Source of the DNA: a virus | Reading direction: 5' to 3' (one strand) | Virus record (IMG/VR): IMGVR_UViG_3300030019_000003 | Span: 62,001-126,000 of that record | DNA length: 64,000 bases | Shown: positions 19,232 to 27,074 of the stretch, piece by piece | Numbering within the stretch: the stretch's first letter is position 1 | Layout of the letters: each line of letters opens with the position of its first letter | Translations under genes and position numbers: made by a program | Notes under the pieces: model-generated | What the model was told of the DNA's origin: nothing | What the model saw: the letters and a program-made list of their open reading frames with translations, nothing else | Database searches by the model: none

Positions 19232-19621
19232 ATGAGCAGTATAATTTTCACATGGAATGAAAACACACAAAACATTATCACTATCACGGCTGATGCCACC
19301 GCTAAGATTAAGGCTGCTTATAAGAAAAGGGGTTCTTCGGTGGCCTTTAAAGAGATTAGTGAAGAGCCAACCTATCGCGGTGAGAATATCTGGGAGATAG
19401 CCACTTCCTTTAGTCTTGGAGAATACATTATCTGGGTAGAAGCAGAAATAACCGGTTCCACTTACGATGATTACAGTTTATTAAAAGTTATAACACCTGC
19501 AGATACTACTATAAACGATTCCTTATTAACATTGGAAGATAAAGTAAGTCTGTTAGAAGATGTTATCACATCGTTACAAGAAACAATAAAAGCAAAAACA
19601 AATATTAAAGCCGTAGGTTAA
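19232..19621 (+). CDS. Small Ig-like plus coiled-coil protein (129 aa)
   Basis: Residues 1-90 are beta-rich (IIFTWNENTQNIITITAD...YIIWVEAEITG) and residues 95-125 form a heptad helix (LLTLEDKVSLLEDVITSLQETI). This repeats, at smaller size, the plan of the gene at 18147, so it may be another fibre or tail-decoration subunit. The start follows AAAGGTG. It is the first of five tightly linked genes (19232-23042) whose junctions are 4 bases, a 1-base overlap, 4 bases and 0 bases. Confidence 0.6.
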   Translation: MSSIIFTWNENTQNIITITADATAKIKAAYKKRGSSVAFKEISEEPTYRGENIWEIATSFSLGEYIIWVEAEITGSTYDDYSLLKVITPADTTINDSLLTLEDKVSLLEDVITSLQETIKAKTNIKAVG

Positions 19622-19625
19622 TACG

Positions 19626-20429
19626 ATGCGTTACAATAACACATTTAAAGTAACCGAAACCCCTACTATAGTATTACCAATAGCGATCAATTACCTTAGG
19701 GTAAAAGCGTATAAATACAGTCTTGTTGATGGGCTTATTTTGGTAGACTTAGTAGTTGATAAACAGAAGTTATTTAATTTTTTCACATTAACAAATGTTG
19801 AAGCAGATACCTATTACATTATAGTCTATACAGGTGGCTTTGAAGTTATACGTGTTGGTAATCCTCCTATATCTTATTTTGCCTATTGTGAGGATGTCAG
19901 TATTACAGAGTTACCTTATACTCAATATGACTATACTGGTAATATTATTAAATCTGGTACGTTAACAAAACTAACAGATTATGTTTATGGTATGTTAATA
20001 ACAGAGACTGTTAAAAGCTTTGTTACAACAGATAATACCTTAACAACAATTACCTTACCAAGCAAGTTTATATTAGCTAACAACTATTCACAAGGTGAAA
20101 TATTACTACAACGTGGTAGATGGCAGTTGATAGCAATACCCGAAGCAGGTAAAGTGAAAGATATCTTCTTAGATAGATTAGCTAAACAAGAAGGTGTTGA
20201 AGCATCAAGTATGATAGACTTTGTTAGTGCGTATCCTGGTAGTGTTAATAAGTATCTTACTTATGTACCTGGTTTTACCAGTACTACAAGTGAGCATAAT
20301 TTTGATCTTATGCTAGTAGATGCTGGGCATAAAGAGATAACAGGATTCTGGGTAAAGTGTAAAGAGTGGTCACATACAACATCTGATATCGTATTCTCTT
20401 GGAGTAATACTGAAAGTGAGGTTGTCTAA
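19626..20429 (+). CDS. Unknown 267-aa beta-rich tail-cluster protein
   Basis: Not recognised. Beta-rich throughout, with Tyr- and Thr-rich strands (INYLRVKAYKYSLVDGLILVDL, TYYIIVYTGGFEVIRVGN). The C-terminal part includes HNFDLMLVDAGHKEITGFWV, which could be a small lectin-like or jelly-roll domain. It starts 4 bases after the previous stop, with only a weak AGG upstream, so translation is probably coupled. Its stop overlaps the next start by one base. Confidence 0.6.
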   Translation: MRYNNTFKVTETPTIVLPIAINYLRVKAYKYSLVDGLILVDLVVDKQKLFNFFTLTNVEADTYYIIVYTGGFEVIRVGNPPISYFAYCEDVSITELPYTQYDYTGNIIKSGTLTKLTDYVYGMLITETVKSFVTTDNTLTTITLPSKFILANNYSQGEILLQRGRWQLIAIPEAGKVKDIFLDRLAKQEGVEASSMIDFVSAYPGSVNKYLTYVPGFTSTTSEHNFDLMLVDAGHKEITGFWVKCKEWSHTTSDIVFSWSNTESEVV

Positions 20430-21784
20430 TGGCTTTATTTACACTATTAACAGGTAATATTATTGATGTTAACAATAATCCTGTATCTAAATTTAGATAC
20501 AGGGGGTACCATAAAGAAACTAAGACATGGTCTGGATGGTATAGTAACAATAACGAAACACAGTATAACTTCAATATGGGCGATGCCGCGTGGTTAACAC
20601 CTGCCGGTACCGTTAATAGTGGAGACACTGTTTATATTGTTGTTGAAACTTTAGAAGATACTGTAACTGCTAGAGCTTTTGCTATGATAAGTTTAACATT
20701 AACAAATGAAACTAGCTATGTTAATGATATTCAATTACTAAAATGTATCAAACCTAACGTTATTGGACTATGGTCATTACAGTCACCTACAGATGGTATT
20801 ACACTTGTAACCGATGATTCACACCCTGGATGGAAAATCTATACAGGTCGTGTCGGCGAGAGTATTGATGTAGTTGAAACTTTTAACGATAACAGCACGT
20901 GGAAGTATAACAATGTAGTACACTATCATACATTAGTTCATGATGGTGTTGATATTTTTTCAGATAGACTTGGTGTTGCTAGGACAATGTATGATTGGGG
21001 CGATAGTTCTTTTGTTACTTCTAATACAAATGTGTTTGCTTATGTTAGTAATGGAGCTGATAATGGCTACTATACTATCAACGCTAGGATTACAAACTTA
21101 GCCGGATTAACAACTACAGATACTGTTTATATTAAGGTTAAAAATAATGTTCCTGTACTAGTTTACACATGGGAACCTGTTAATCCTACTATAAAAGATA
21201 CTTTCATTATTACAGGTACTATAAAAGATATTAACAGTTCTATTATTACCGCTAAACATTATTTTGATAATGTTCTTATCGTTAGTAATAAGAAACTTTC
21301 TCAGAACTGGGAACAATCTTTAGGTGTTAAATATGTGAAAGAGCATATAATCAAAGGTGTTGTAAGTTGGTCAGATGGTTTTGCAGCACAATCTTTTGAG
21401 GTACTTGCTACGATAACAACCTTAAATATTCCTCCTAAATTTACAGTAAGCGAAGCACCTTCTGATACAGTAGGCTCTATACGTTTAACGTGTAATGATT
21501 TAGAAGATGTTGATGGTGTTACCAGTAACATACGAGTGCGTTGGGAATTATATTTTAAGACACCTGTTGATAATGATTATAAGAAGATCTTTGAAACAGC
21601 TTATCCTACAAGTACTAATAAGCGTTATATCGATATAGCAGTTGATACTGCTGGTTCGTATAAAGGTATTTGTTATGCTATTGATGAAGCAGGTGGAGAA
21701 ACGAATAATTATGTTGAATTTGTTATAACGGCTGTGGTAAGTGACGCTGATAGCGAAGCTTGTAACAAGATAGAGTGGGAGTAG
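20429..21784 (+). CDS. Multi-Ig-like structural protein (451 aa)
   Basis: Starts in a TAATG overlap with the upstream stop. At least three Ig or PKD-like repeats can be seen from about residue 100 (VDVVETFNDNSTWKYNN; NNVPVLVYTWEPVNPTIKDTFIITGTI; KFTVSEAPSDTVGSIRLTC), each ending in strands such as YYTINARITNLAGLTTTDTV. The N-terminal 90 residues read like a carbohydrate- or substrate-facing head (KFRYRGYHKETKTWSGWYSN). Such repeats are common in phage fibres and decoration proteins. Function is inferred. Confidence 0.62.
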   Translation: MALFTLLTGNIIDVNNNPVSKFRYRGYHKETKTWSGWYSNNNETQYNFNMGDAAWLTPAGTVNSGDTVYIVVETLEDTVTARAFAMISLTLTNETSYVNDIQLLKCIKPNVIGLWSLQSPTDGITLVTDDSHPGWKIYTGRVGESIDVVETFNDNSTWKYNNVVHYHTLVHDGVDIFSDRLGVARTMYDWGDSSFVTSNTNVFAYVSNGADNGYYTINARITNLAGLTTTDTVYIKVKNNVPVLVYTWEPVNPTIKDTFIITGTIKDINSSIITAKHYFDNVLIVSNKKLSQNWEQSLGVKYVKEHIIKGVVSWSDGFAAQSFEVLATITTLNIPPKFTVSEAPSDTVGSIRLTCNDLEDVDGVTSNIRVRWELYFKTPVDNDYKKIFETAYPTSTNKRYIDIAVDTAGSYKGICYAIDEAGGETNNYVEFVITAVVSDADSEACNKIEWE

Positions 21785-21788
21785 ATAG

Positions 21789-22163
21789 ATGAGATATATT
21801 AAAGGTGAAAAAGCTATACTTGTAGGTATTTTTAGTAAACCAGGATTAACAGTCACTATGAAAATGATCGTATTAGAAGGTGATAATCTTGTTGAGCTAA
21901 CCAGCAATATATGTGTTGAGAGTGAACATATGCCGGGTGTCTATATGTTTAGTACAGAAAACATTAAAGATGATTCTATCGTAACTGACTGCAATATACT
22001 AGCTGAGATGACAAATACGGCAGATGAGACGATGAAGCGGTACGGTAAGATATCCTTTGGTGGTGGCTTTAATAATGATACTGTCGTTGATCTTACAGAG
22101 ATAAAAACACTCCTTATGACTTTAACAAGTGACATAGAAGAGTTGATCGCGGAGGTATCATAA
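21789..22163 (+). CDS. Small head-plus-coil protein (124 aa)
   Basis: A beta-rich N-terminal 90 residues (ILVGIFSKPGLTVTMKMIVLEGD, MPGVYMFSTENIK) followed by a short helix (VVDLTEIKTLLMTLTSDIEELIA) at the C-terminus. Same plan as the genes at 18147 and 19232, hence probably a structural subunit. The stop abuts the next ATG directly, and GGAGG for the next gene lies inside this coding region. Confidence 0.58.
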   Translation: MRYIKGEKAILVGIFSKPGLTVTMKMIVLEGDNLVELTSNICVESEHMPGVYMFSTENIKDDSIVTDCNILAEMTNTADETMKRYGKISFGGGFNNDTVVDLTEIKTLLMTLTSDIEELIAEVS

Positions 22164-23042
22164 ATGGCTGCTCGTATTGAGATACTAGATCTTAAACTAG
22201 AAGACCAGGTTGATCATATTTGGACAGATTGGGAGATAAGTACAACCTTAGCTTTTAATGCCGTTGTTGCCAGATCAACTATGGACAAAGTGAATAAAAC
22301 AGACATTATGTTTCAGCAGGTATTTAACCCTAATGTTAAGTACTATGCCAGAGCAAGAGCATTATTAAGTACAGGTTATACAATATGGGGTAACATTGAT
22401 GTTACAAGACCAAAACGTGTTAACGATATTGGTGACAATGATGATATCCCTAGCAGGATAAGTATCCCTGTTATTACTACGGATAGTAACGATCTTGAAC
22501 ACGATATTACCTTATTTAAAATAAGTGTAACTGGGTTCAGTGCACTGGGTACAGCTAACCATTCTGCTACATCTTGGTTTATAGAAACACTAGAGGGTGT
22601 TCCTATTTGGAGTAGAGTATTTGAAGAAGTCGATATGTTGAATATACTGGTTGATGATGTTATCCTTGAAAGTAATACAGCTTATCGTATTAAAGCTATG
22701 TTTCATAGTAGTTCTAATGATGCATCACAAATGGTTAGTAAAACAATCAGAACTTCTGATAGTAGTACTATAGAGTTAGCAACTTATCTTGATGATATTG
22801 ATATTACAACAAGTGTGTCTTTAGAGATCAATTCTGTTGATAACGCTACAGGTTATACGTATGAGTTACTAGAACTAGATCGTGGTCTAGTGACACAATT
22901 ATGGAGCGCTAGTAGTACTGAGACGACAGCTATTATACCTGCTAACATTATGATTAACGCAAGTGTTTATATTCTGCGTATTAAAGATAATTATACTAAT
23001 GTGTGGAAATACTTTACCTTTACAACTCAACCTCTACAGTAG
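22164..23042 (+). CDS. Fibronectin-like tail protein (292 aa)
   Basis: Shares the fibronectin III-like repeat of the large fibre genes: HIWTDWEISTTLAFNAVVARS and YYARARALLSTGYTIWGN match YKGQHLSTEWKIALDANF and its partner strand in the RCC1 proteins. A second repeat covers about 105-195 and a third 200-290 (TTSVSLEINSVDNATGYTYELLE). There are no propellers. GGAGG precedes the start. Its stop codon lies inside the stem of a strong terminator, which closes the structural block. Confidence 0.65.
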   Translation: MAARIEILDLKLEDQVDHIWTDWEISTTLAFNAVVARSTMDKVNKTDIMFQQVFNPNVKYYARARALLSTGYTIWGNIDVTRPKRVNDIGDNDDIPSRISIPVITTDSNDLEHDITLFKISVTGFSALGTANHSATSWFIETLEGVPIWSRVFEEVDMLNILVDDVILESNTAYRIKAMFHSSSNDASQMVSKTIRTSDSSTIELATYLDDIDITTSVSLEINSVDNATGYTYELLELDRGLVTQLWSASSTETTAIIPANIMINASVYILRIKDNYTNVWKYFTFTTQPLQ

Positions 23043-23085
23043 ACCCTAGGGTCTACTGTAGAGTAGTGAGTCTCCATTTTTTTAT
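23032..23085 (+). terminator. Terminator closing the structural block
   Basis: 15-bp perfect inverted repeat (CTCTACAGTAGACCC / GGGTCTACTGTAGAG) with a 2-base centre, including the stop codon of the upstream gene. After about 13 bases a seven-T run follows. Confidence 0.85.
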
Positions 23086-23101
23086 AAAGATACATTATAA
23101 A
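23083..23101 (+). promoter_or_regulatory. TATATTAT-type promoter-like box (variant TACATTAT)
   Basis: TATAAAGATACATTATAAA: the extended box seen at the head of most operons in this window, here with one C in the core. It sits right after the terminator of the structural block and about 130 bases before the next gene. Confidence 0.55.
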
Positions 23102-23114
23102 GGTAGATTAAAAT

Positions 23115-23148
23115 ACAAGATCAACTACAGCAATGTAGTTGATCTTGT
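23115..23148. repeat. Perfect 15-bp inverted repeat without T run
   Basis: ACAAGATCAACTACA and its exact reverse complement around GCAA. No T tract follows on the + strand, so this is either a processing site, an mRNA leader hairpin or a protein-binding palindrome. It lies between a promoter-like box and the gene at 23228. Confidence 0.7.
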
Positions 23149-23179
23149 ACGATTACGGAAATGATTATAGTGGTGAAAA

Positions 23180-23207
23180 GCAGTGGGACACATCATTATC
23201 CCACTGC
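23180..23207. repeat. Third leader hairpin (9-bp stem)
   Basis: GCAGTGGGA pairs with TCCCACTGC around a ten-base loop, 20 bases before the start codon at 23228. With the two preceding stems it makes a three-hairpin leader. Confidence 0.6.
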
Positions 23208-23227
23208 ACTAACCGAAAGGAAATATA

Positions 23228-23815
23228 ATGAAAGAAGCTTCTTTCATTAAATATATCACTACTCCTAGTAGAGAAAAAATGGTACTTGCCTATATTGGGT
23301 TCTTTGCAATAGTTGTATTAATACTGTCTACTATAGCAGTGTTAATATGGGTTATCCTTATGTTAAATAATATTATTATCATAGACGAAAAAGAACGTTT
23401 TATGGTATTAACACTAGGATACGGTAGTATAGTTATTATAGCTCTAGGTCTGTATAACAGAGCGGTGTTAGCACCGCCTAAATTAGATCAAAGAGAATGC
23501 TTGGTTAAAGCCTATCGTATGTACGGATTGGACCAAATAAATGAAAACGACCTTATGGCTATTAAAAAGTCATATCTAAATAGAAAAAATATTAGAGCTA
23601 TTATGAAAATGGATATACCATTTATAATAGTATGGCTGGCATTGAATGCCCCAATTGTTTTTGTACCAGTTTTTCATTGGCCACTAACGTTAGTTGTAGT
23701 TTCTCTTTACAGCTCTTATATACTGTCTGTAATAACAAAGTATGAACAAACTGAGGATACACTAACAATGATTTTAAATATACACAAAAAAAGGATACAT
23801 AATGTTTTTAATTAA
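23228..23815 (+). CDS. Four-span membrane protein of unknown function
   Basis: 195 residues with four likely membrane helices: about 19-47, 60-80, 128-150 and 152-172. The loop between helices 2 and 3 is charged and probably cytoplasmic (LDQRECLVKAYRMYGLDQ). AAAGGAAA precedes the start. It overlaps the next gene by 14 bases. No holin or transporter signature was recognised; four helices and length are outside typical holins. It follows the structural block after a long structured leader. Confidence 0.65.
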   Translation: MKEASFIKYITTPSREKMVLAYIGFFAIVVLILSTIAVLIWVILMLNNIIIIDEKERFMVLTLGYGSIVIIALGLYNRAVLAPPKLDQRECLVKAYRMYGLDQINENDLMAIKKSYLNRKNIRAIMKMDIPFIIVWLALNAPIVFVPVFHWPLTLVVVSLYSSYILSVITKYEQTEDTLTMILNIHKKRIHNVFN

Positions 23816-24233
23816 AATAGTAAATGGGAAAGAAAATAAATTAATCAAATCAGGTGAATCTTATACTTCAGTAATACAAAACCAAGGTTTTGATGTTATT
23901 GTAAGTTTTGGGGATTTTAACAACGTAGAAATACTTACTGATGTTAAACAAGTATGCGCTGGTTATACACATTGTGTTGCCGTAACAACAGATAATAAAC
24001 TCTATGGTATCGGTAACAATGTGAGAGGACAACTAGGTCTAAAAGAAACACAGAATGCCAAAGGTTGGTGTTTCTTAATGGATAACGTAGCAAGTGTTCA
24101 TACTGGGTTAACAAATACGATTGTTAAGAATTCTGAAGGTTATACCTACGCTACCGGTGACTTTAGAAAATCTGATCCAGTGCTCGGTGTGTTGAAAGAG
24201 TTTAAAATGATTTTACAAGATAAAATAGCTTAA
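23802..24233 (+). CDS. Stand-alone mini RCC1-repeat protein
   Basis: 143 residues. One clear RCC1 blade (VKQVCAGYTHCVAVTTDNKLYGIGNN, then VRGQLGL) and parts of a second (VHTGLTNTIVKNSEGYTYATGD). An N-terminal segment (FLIKIVNGKENKLIKSGESY) resembles the linker module that precedes propellers in the fibre genes. Far too short for a seven-blade propeller, so it is either an assembly partner that completes a propeller, or a fragment of a former fibre gene kept open. It overlaps the upstream membrane gene. Confidence 0.65.
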   Translation: MFLIKIVNGKENKLIKSGESYTSVIQNQGFDVIVSFGDFNNVEILTDVKQVCAGYTHCVAVTTDNKLYGIGNNVRGQLGLKETQNAKGWCFLMDNVASVHTGLTNTIVKNSEGYTYATGDFRKSDPVLGVLKEFKMILQDKIA

Positions 24234-24246
24234 AGGTAGGAATATA

Positions 24247-24750
24247 ATGGTATATGGCAAAAGTGATAACATTCTAATGATTAAAGATATTGTTGCGGCT
24301 GGAGATGACCATGTCGCAGTTCTAAAAAATTGGATGGATGCTACGGCATTAACAATTCTGAATAAATGTAATGAAGAGTGCGGTGTGGAATTACCATATA
24401 ACCATCGACATGATGATGTCGATCTGGATACCGATATTTGTATAGAAATAACTACTGAAACTAGTTATCATATGATAACTAGTGAGTCAGGTGAGCAAGA
24501 AATAATCGCAGCTCTTGGTGGTTTCGGAGTCTATATCAAAAGTAAAGAAAGTACCAATATTCATCACGTTCACATTCCAGAACAATTTCCATTACCTGAG
24601 GTAATGATAAAACTCTGTGAAGAAATTAATATTATCTTAATGAAAACTCTTACTGGTGATTCAGATTCAAGACTTTTAGCTAATGTTGGATTAGCTACTA
24701 TTGAATTAATGGAAATGATCTCTAAGTGCGTGGCGAGGTTAAAAAAATAA
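24247..24750 (+). CDS. 167-aa protein with an RCC1-like N-terminal fragment
   Basis: Residues 10-30 (MIKDIVAAGDDHVAVLKNW) match the first half of an RCC1 blade, after which the similarity stops. The rest is unknown: an acidic His- and Asp-rich stretch (YNHRHDDVDLDTDICIE), a beta segment, and C-terminal helices (VMIKLCEEINIILMKTL). It lies 13 bases after the mini RCC1 gene, so the two may derive from one broken propeller gene. AAAGGTAGG precedes the start. Confidence 0.55.
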   Translation: MVYGKSDNILMIKDIVAAGDDHVAVLKNWMDATALTILNKCNEECGVELPYNHRHDDVDLDTDICIEITTETSYHMITSESGEQEIIAALGGFGVYIKSKESTNIHHVHIPEQFPLPEVMIKLCEEINIILMKTLTGDSDSRLLANVGLATIELMEMISKCVARLKK

Positions 24751-24767
24751 ATAGGAAAGGAATAAAG

Positions 24768-25271
24768 ATGACGACCTCTAATTATAAGGTGGCTAAAAAT
24801 ACAGTAGAGTACTATAAAAGTCTAGGTGAACAACCTATCACTTTACCGGCAGATATCTTAGCTAATCTTCTTGAAAAGAATTTAGATATGCTTATCGAGC
24901 TTGAGATGACAAGAGAGCATTCTTCAAAAGTAGTTGTAGATTCATTAGCAAAAGGACTTGCTAAGAGTGGTGTTCGTATTGTTACACCAGAGGAACTAAA
25001 AGATGATTTAACTATCACAGGTAATATTATTACAGATGCTGGTGAGATTCGTTCTTTAGTAATATCTAAAGAACGCTATCGTAGCAAGTCTGAAGACACC
25101 TTAAAGGAACTTAACCGTCACAAAGATAAGATTGTAGATTTGAATCGTAGAATTGATTCTATGCTCATTAAGGTACCTTTAAAGACGTCGTCGTCTGGTA
25201 CAGAAACAGCAGCCTTTGCAATAGCAGTCTTTACAGATATCGTTGGAAATACTTTAGACAAACACGCATAA
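24768..25271 (+). CDS. Unknown 167-aa helical protein
   Basis: Start placed at 24768, behind GGAAAGGAA, not at an earlier in-frame codon inside the upstream gene. Residues 25-70 and 100-145 are charged helices with heptad-like patterning (ADILANLLEKNLDMLIELEM; SEDTLKELNRHKDKIVDLNRRI). The C-terminus is small and hydrophobic (AAFAIAVFTDIVGNTL). Its stop codon lies in the stem of the bidirectional terminator. Not recognised. Confidence 0.58.
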   Translation: MTTSNYKVAKNTVEYYKSLGEQPITLPADILANLLEKNLDMLIELEMTREHSSKVVVDSLAKGLAKSGVRIVTPEELKDDLTITGNIITDAGEIRSLVISKERYRSKSEDTLKELNRHKDKIVDLNRRIDSMLIKVPLKTSSSGTETAAFAIAVFTDIVGNTLDKHA

Positions 25272-25320
25272 CAAGAGATAGCCTAGGCTATCTCTTGTTA
25301 CTTTGTTATTTTTTTCTTAG
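25269..25320. terminator. Bidirectional terminator between convergent genes
   Basis: 15-bp perfect stem (TAACAAGAGATAGCC / GGCTATCTCTTGTTA) around a 2-base centre, with CTTTGTTATTTTTTTC downstream on the + strand. The minus-strand gene ends at 25317, so the same hairpin can stop its transcript, though the A run needed on that side is less regular. Confidence 0.85.
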
Positions 25321-26123
25321 AGAGGTAAATGCTTATAAGTCTGCCCTGTGACACAACGATTAATCGTACTAGTAGAGACATTAAAGTCTTTTGATATTAT
25401 TGTATCTCTTTCACCTGCTTTTGATCGTGATCTGATAACCGCAACATCTTCATCTGAAAGTACTTTCTGATTTTTAATATTACCGGCTTTAACTGCTTTT
25501 TCAGCTTTAATCTGAGTTATAGTAGCTTTAGCTTCTTCTAAAGCAGTTTTAAATTTATCTGCTTTTAAAATAGCATCACCTGCTGTTTTTGATAAACTTG
25601 CTTTTTCAGATTCAAGTCGTTTACGCATACTGTCCATAGCTTTTTCTAACTCATTGGTATCTTTAGTATGCCCTGCTATAAGTTTATGCATTTTTATATC
25701 TGCACATCTTACATGCTCAGTATGCTCTATCTTAAGAGCATCATAAGCTATTGCTAATGCTTCTTTCTCTTCAAGGAGTTGTTTATACCCGTGGTCTTTG
25801 GTACAGTCAGAAACATTAATAAGAAAAGTAATAAAATGTTCTGTCTTTTGAAAAGGTAAGTTTTTTAAAGCTTTTACAGCTGTGCTAATATTAGTAGTAA
25901 TTGTTTTACTAACATCATAAGTGAAAGCCTTAATAAATTTATCAACCATAGAACCACACTCGGCCATGTCGTGCTCAAAATGTTTATTCTTTTCAACAGC
26001 CCCATCAAAAGCATGTTTATGCTGTTCTGCTGTCATTCCCGATTTCAACATTCCTTTACCATAAATAAACCAGGCGAATAATTCGCTAACGTAACTACCT
26101 GTAGACTTAACAAAACCACGCAT
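25317..26123 (-). CDS. Coiled-coil protein with C-terminal helix-turn-helix, the only minus-strand gene
   Basis: 268 residues. Residues 1-100 are helical with some hydrophobic stretches (YVSELFAWFIYGKGML). Residues 105-215 are a long coiled coil (LLEEKEALAIAYDALKIEHT; ELEKAMDSMRKRLESEKASL). The C-terminal 45 residues (LSDEDVAVIRSRSKAGERD... FNVSTSTINRCVTGQTYKHL) are a helix-turn-helix of the type found next to homing endonucleases and in resolvase tails. AAGGAGCG precedes the start. A transcription regulator or DNA-tethering protein is likely; no nuclease motif was seen. Opposite orientation to every neighbour suggests separate control or later arrival. Confidence 0.62.
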   Translation of the reverse strand: MRGFVKSTGSYVSELFAWFIYGKGMLKSGMTAEQHKHAFDGAVEKNKHFEHDMAECGSMVDKFIKAFTYDVSKTITTNISTAVKALKNLPFQKTEHFITFLINVSDCTKDHGYKQLLEEKEALAIAYDALKIEHTEHVRCADIKMHKLIAGHTKDTNELEKAMDSMRKRLESEKASLSKTAGDAILKADKFKTALEEAKATITQIKAEKAVKAGNIKNQKVLSDEDVAVIRSRSKAGERDTIISKDFNVSTSTINRCVTGQTYKHLPL

Positions 26124-26178
26124 AAACGCTCCTTATTGAGTAAGTATATCAATTAACTAGTATTAGTTTTGAAATACT

Positions 26179-26197
26179 TATAAAGATATATTATAAA
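26179..26197 (+). promoter_or_regulatory. TATATTAT-type promoter-like box
   Basis: TATAAAGATATATTATAAA, a perfect match to the extended consensus, 47 bases before the GTG start at 26242 and just after the minus-strand gene's start region. Confidence 0.65.
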
Positions 26198-26241
26198 AGT
26201 AATAACAAGAGATTGTTATAATAAAATCTAAGGGAGATCCC

Positions 26242-26520
26242 GTGAAAAAGAAAATTGCTGCTGTCGTTAGCAGAAAGTTAGGTAAAAAAGAACCAGTCGT
26301 TATGATGGTTTTAGAATCAGATGACAGAGAAACCCCGCCATTTTCAGCAAGGAAGGCATTGATGATGGGTTGTAAGATGCGAATAGTGGAGTACTGTAAC
26401 ACGTTTCCAGAATTTAAGAAAGCGTCCTGGATTATTGCGTATGTGAAAGTAAATGAAACAAGCGCCTTTGAGACAAGCGAGACGTTGTCTTATTCAGACT
26501 GTTTAAAGGTGGAGGGGTAA
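26242..26520 (+). CDS. Unknown 92-aa protein (GTG start)
   Basis: GTG start behind AAGGGAG. N-terminus is basic (KKKIAAVVSRKLGKKEP), then a mixed alpha/beta body (VVMMVLESDDRETPPFSARKALM; WIIAYVKVNETSAFETSE). Not recognised. First gene of a run of small genes (26242-27545) headed by a promoter-like box. Confidence 0.55.
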   Translation: MKKKIAAVVSRKLGKKEPVVMMVLESDDRETPPFSARKALMMGCKMRIVEYCNTFPEFKKASWIIAYVKVNETSAFETSETLSYSDCLKVEG

Positions 26521-26535
26521 AACCCTCCTTAGTTT
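26511..26535 (+). terminator. Weak hairpin at stop of the 92-aa gene
   Basis: GGAGGG and CCCTCC pair around GTAAAA, including the TAA stop; TTAGTTTATAA follows. Probably an attenuating or processing hairpin rather than a full terminator. Confidence 0.45.
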
Positions 26536-26560
26536 ATAATAAGATACGAGAGCAATTGAA

Positions 26561-26809
26561 ATGAGTAATATGCACACTTTTTGGGATAGATGGGATAAAT
26601 ATCGTAAAGGTGAGATTACTATGGTAGATCTCTATGGAGCGGGTGATTTAATTAGGGAATACAGACAAAGGCAACGACTACTAAATCAAAAACACCCACG
26701 ATATAGTTTTAGGCTGCGTAAGACTAAAATATTTTATAACGATAAAGTGTATGAAATGTTGACTAGAAAAGAGTTACGGTTAGTGGTCAGAGCAGGTATT
26801 AAAAAATAA
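26561..26809 (+). CDS. Unknown basic 82-aa protein, paralogue of the next gene
   Basis: Basic protein. Its C-terminal 30 residues (KIFYNDKVYEMLTRKELRLVVR) align with those of the following gene (KIVRFNNVRYTLLSKRELKMSVR), so the two are tandem paralogues. The N-terminal part is helical and aromatic-rich (HTFWDRWDKYRKGEITMVDLYG). Not recognised; nucleic-acid binding is possible given the charge. Confidence 0.55.
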   Translation: MSNMHTFWDRWDKYRKGEITMVDLYGAGDLIREYRQRQRLLNQKHPRYSFRLRKTKIFYNDKVYEMLTRKELRLVVRAGIKK

Positions 26810-26822
26810 AGGGGGTTGTGTT

Positions 26823-27071
26823 ATGAGTGATATAAAAAATGGTACTAGTAATATTAAAAAAGCCCTGTATATTTATGGTGGATATTATAGTTTATCAAAC
26901 ACGGTTAGGCGTGAGGTAGGTATTGGTGATTTTGACGGAGATAGTGTATCCTACGGTTTTATCACCGGAAAGAAAATCGTAAGATTTAATAATGTAAGAT
27001 ATACCTTGCTCTCTAAAAGAGAATTAAAAATGTCTGTTAGAAAACAAGTTAAAATCAAAAGAAAAGGATAG
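26823..27071 (+). CDS. Unknown basic 82-aa protein, paralogue of the previous gene
   Basis: Shares the VRY-LLSKRELK-SVR C-terminal module with its upstream neighbour, 13 bases away. The N-terminal parts differ (KALYIYGGYYSLSNTVRREVG here). Ends in a Lys-rich tail (KQVKIKRKG). Preceded by GGGGGTTG. Not recognised. Confidence 0.55.
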   Translation: MSDIKNGTSNIKKALYIYGGYYSLSNTVRREVGIGDFDGDSVSYGFITGKKIVRFNNVRYTLLSKRELKMSVRKQVKIKRKG

Positions 27072-27074
27072 TAA

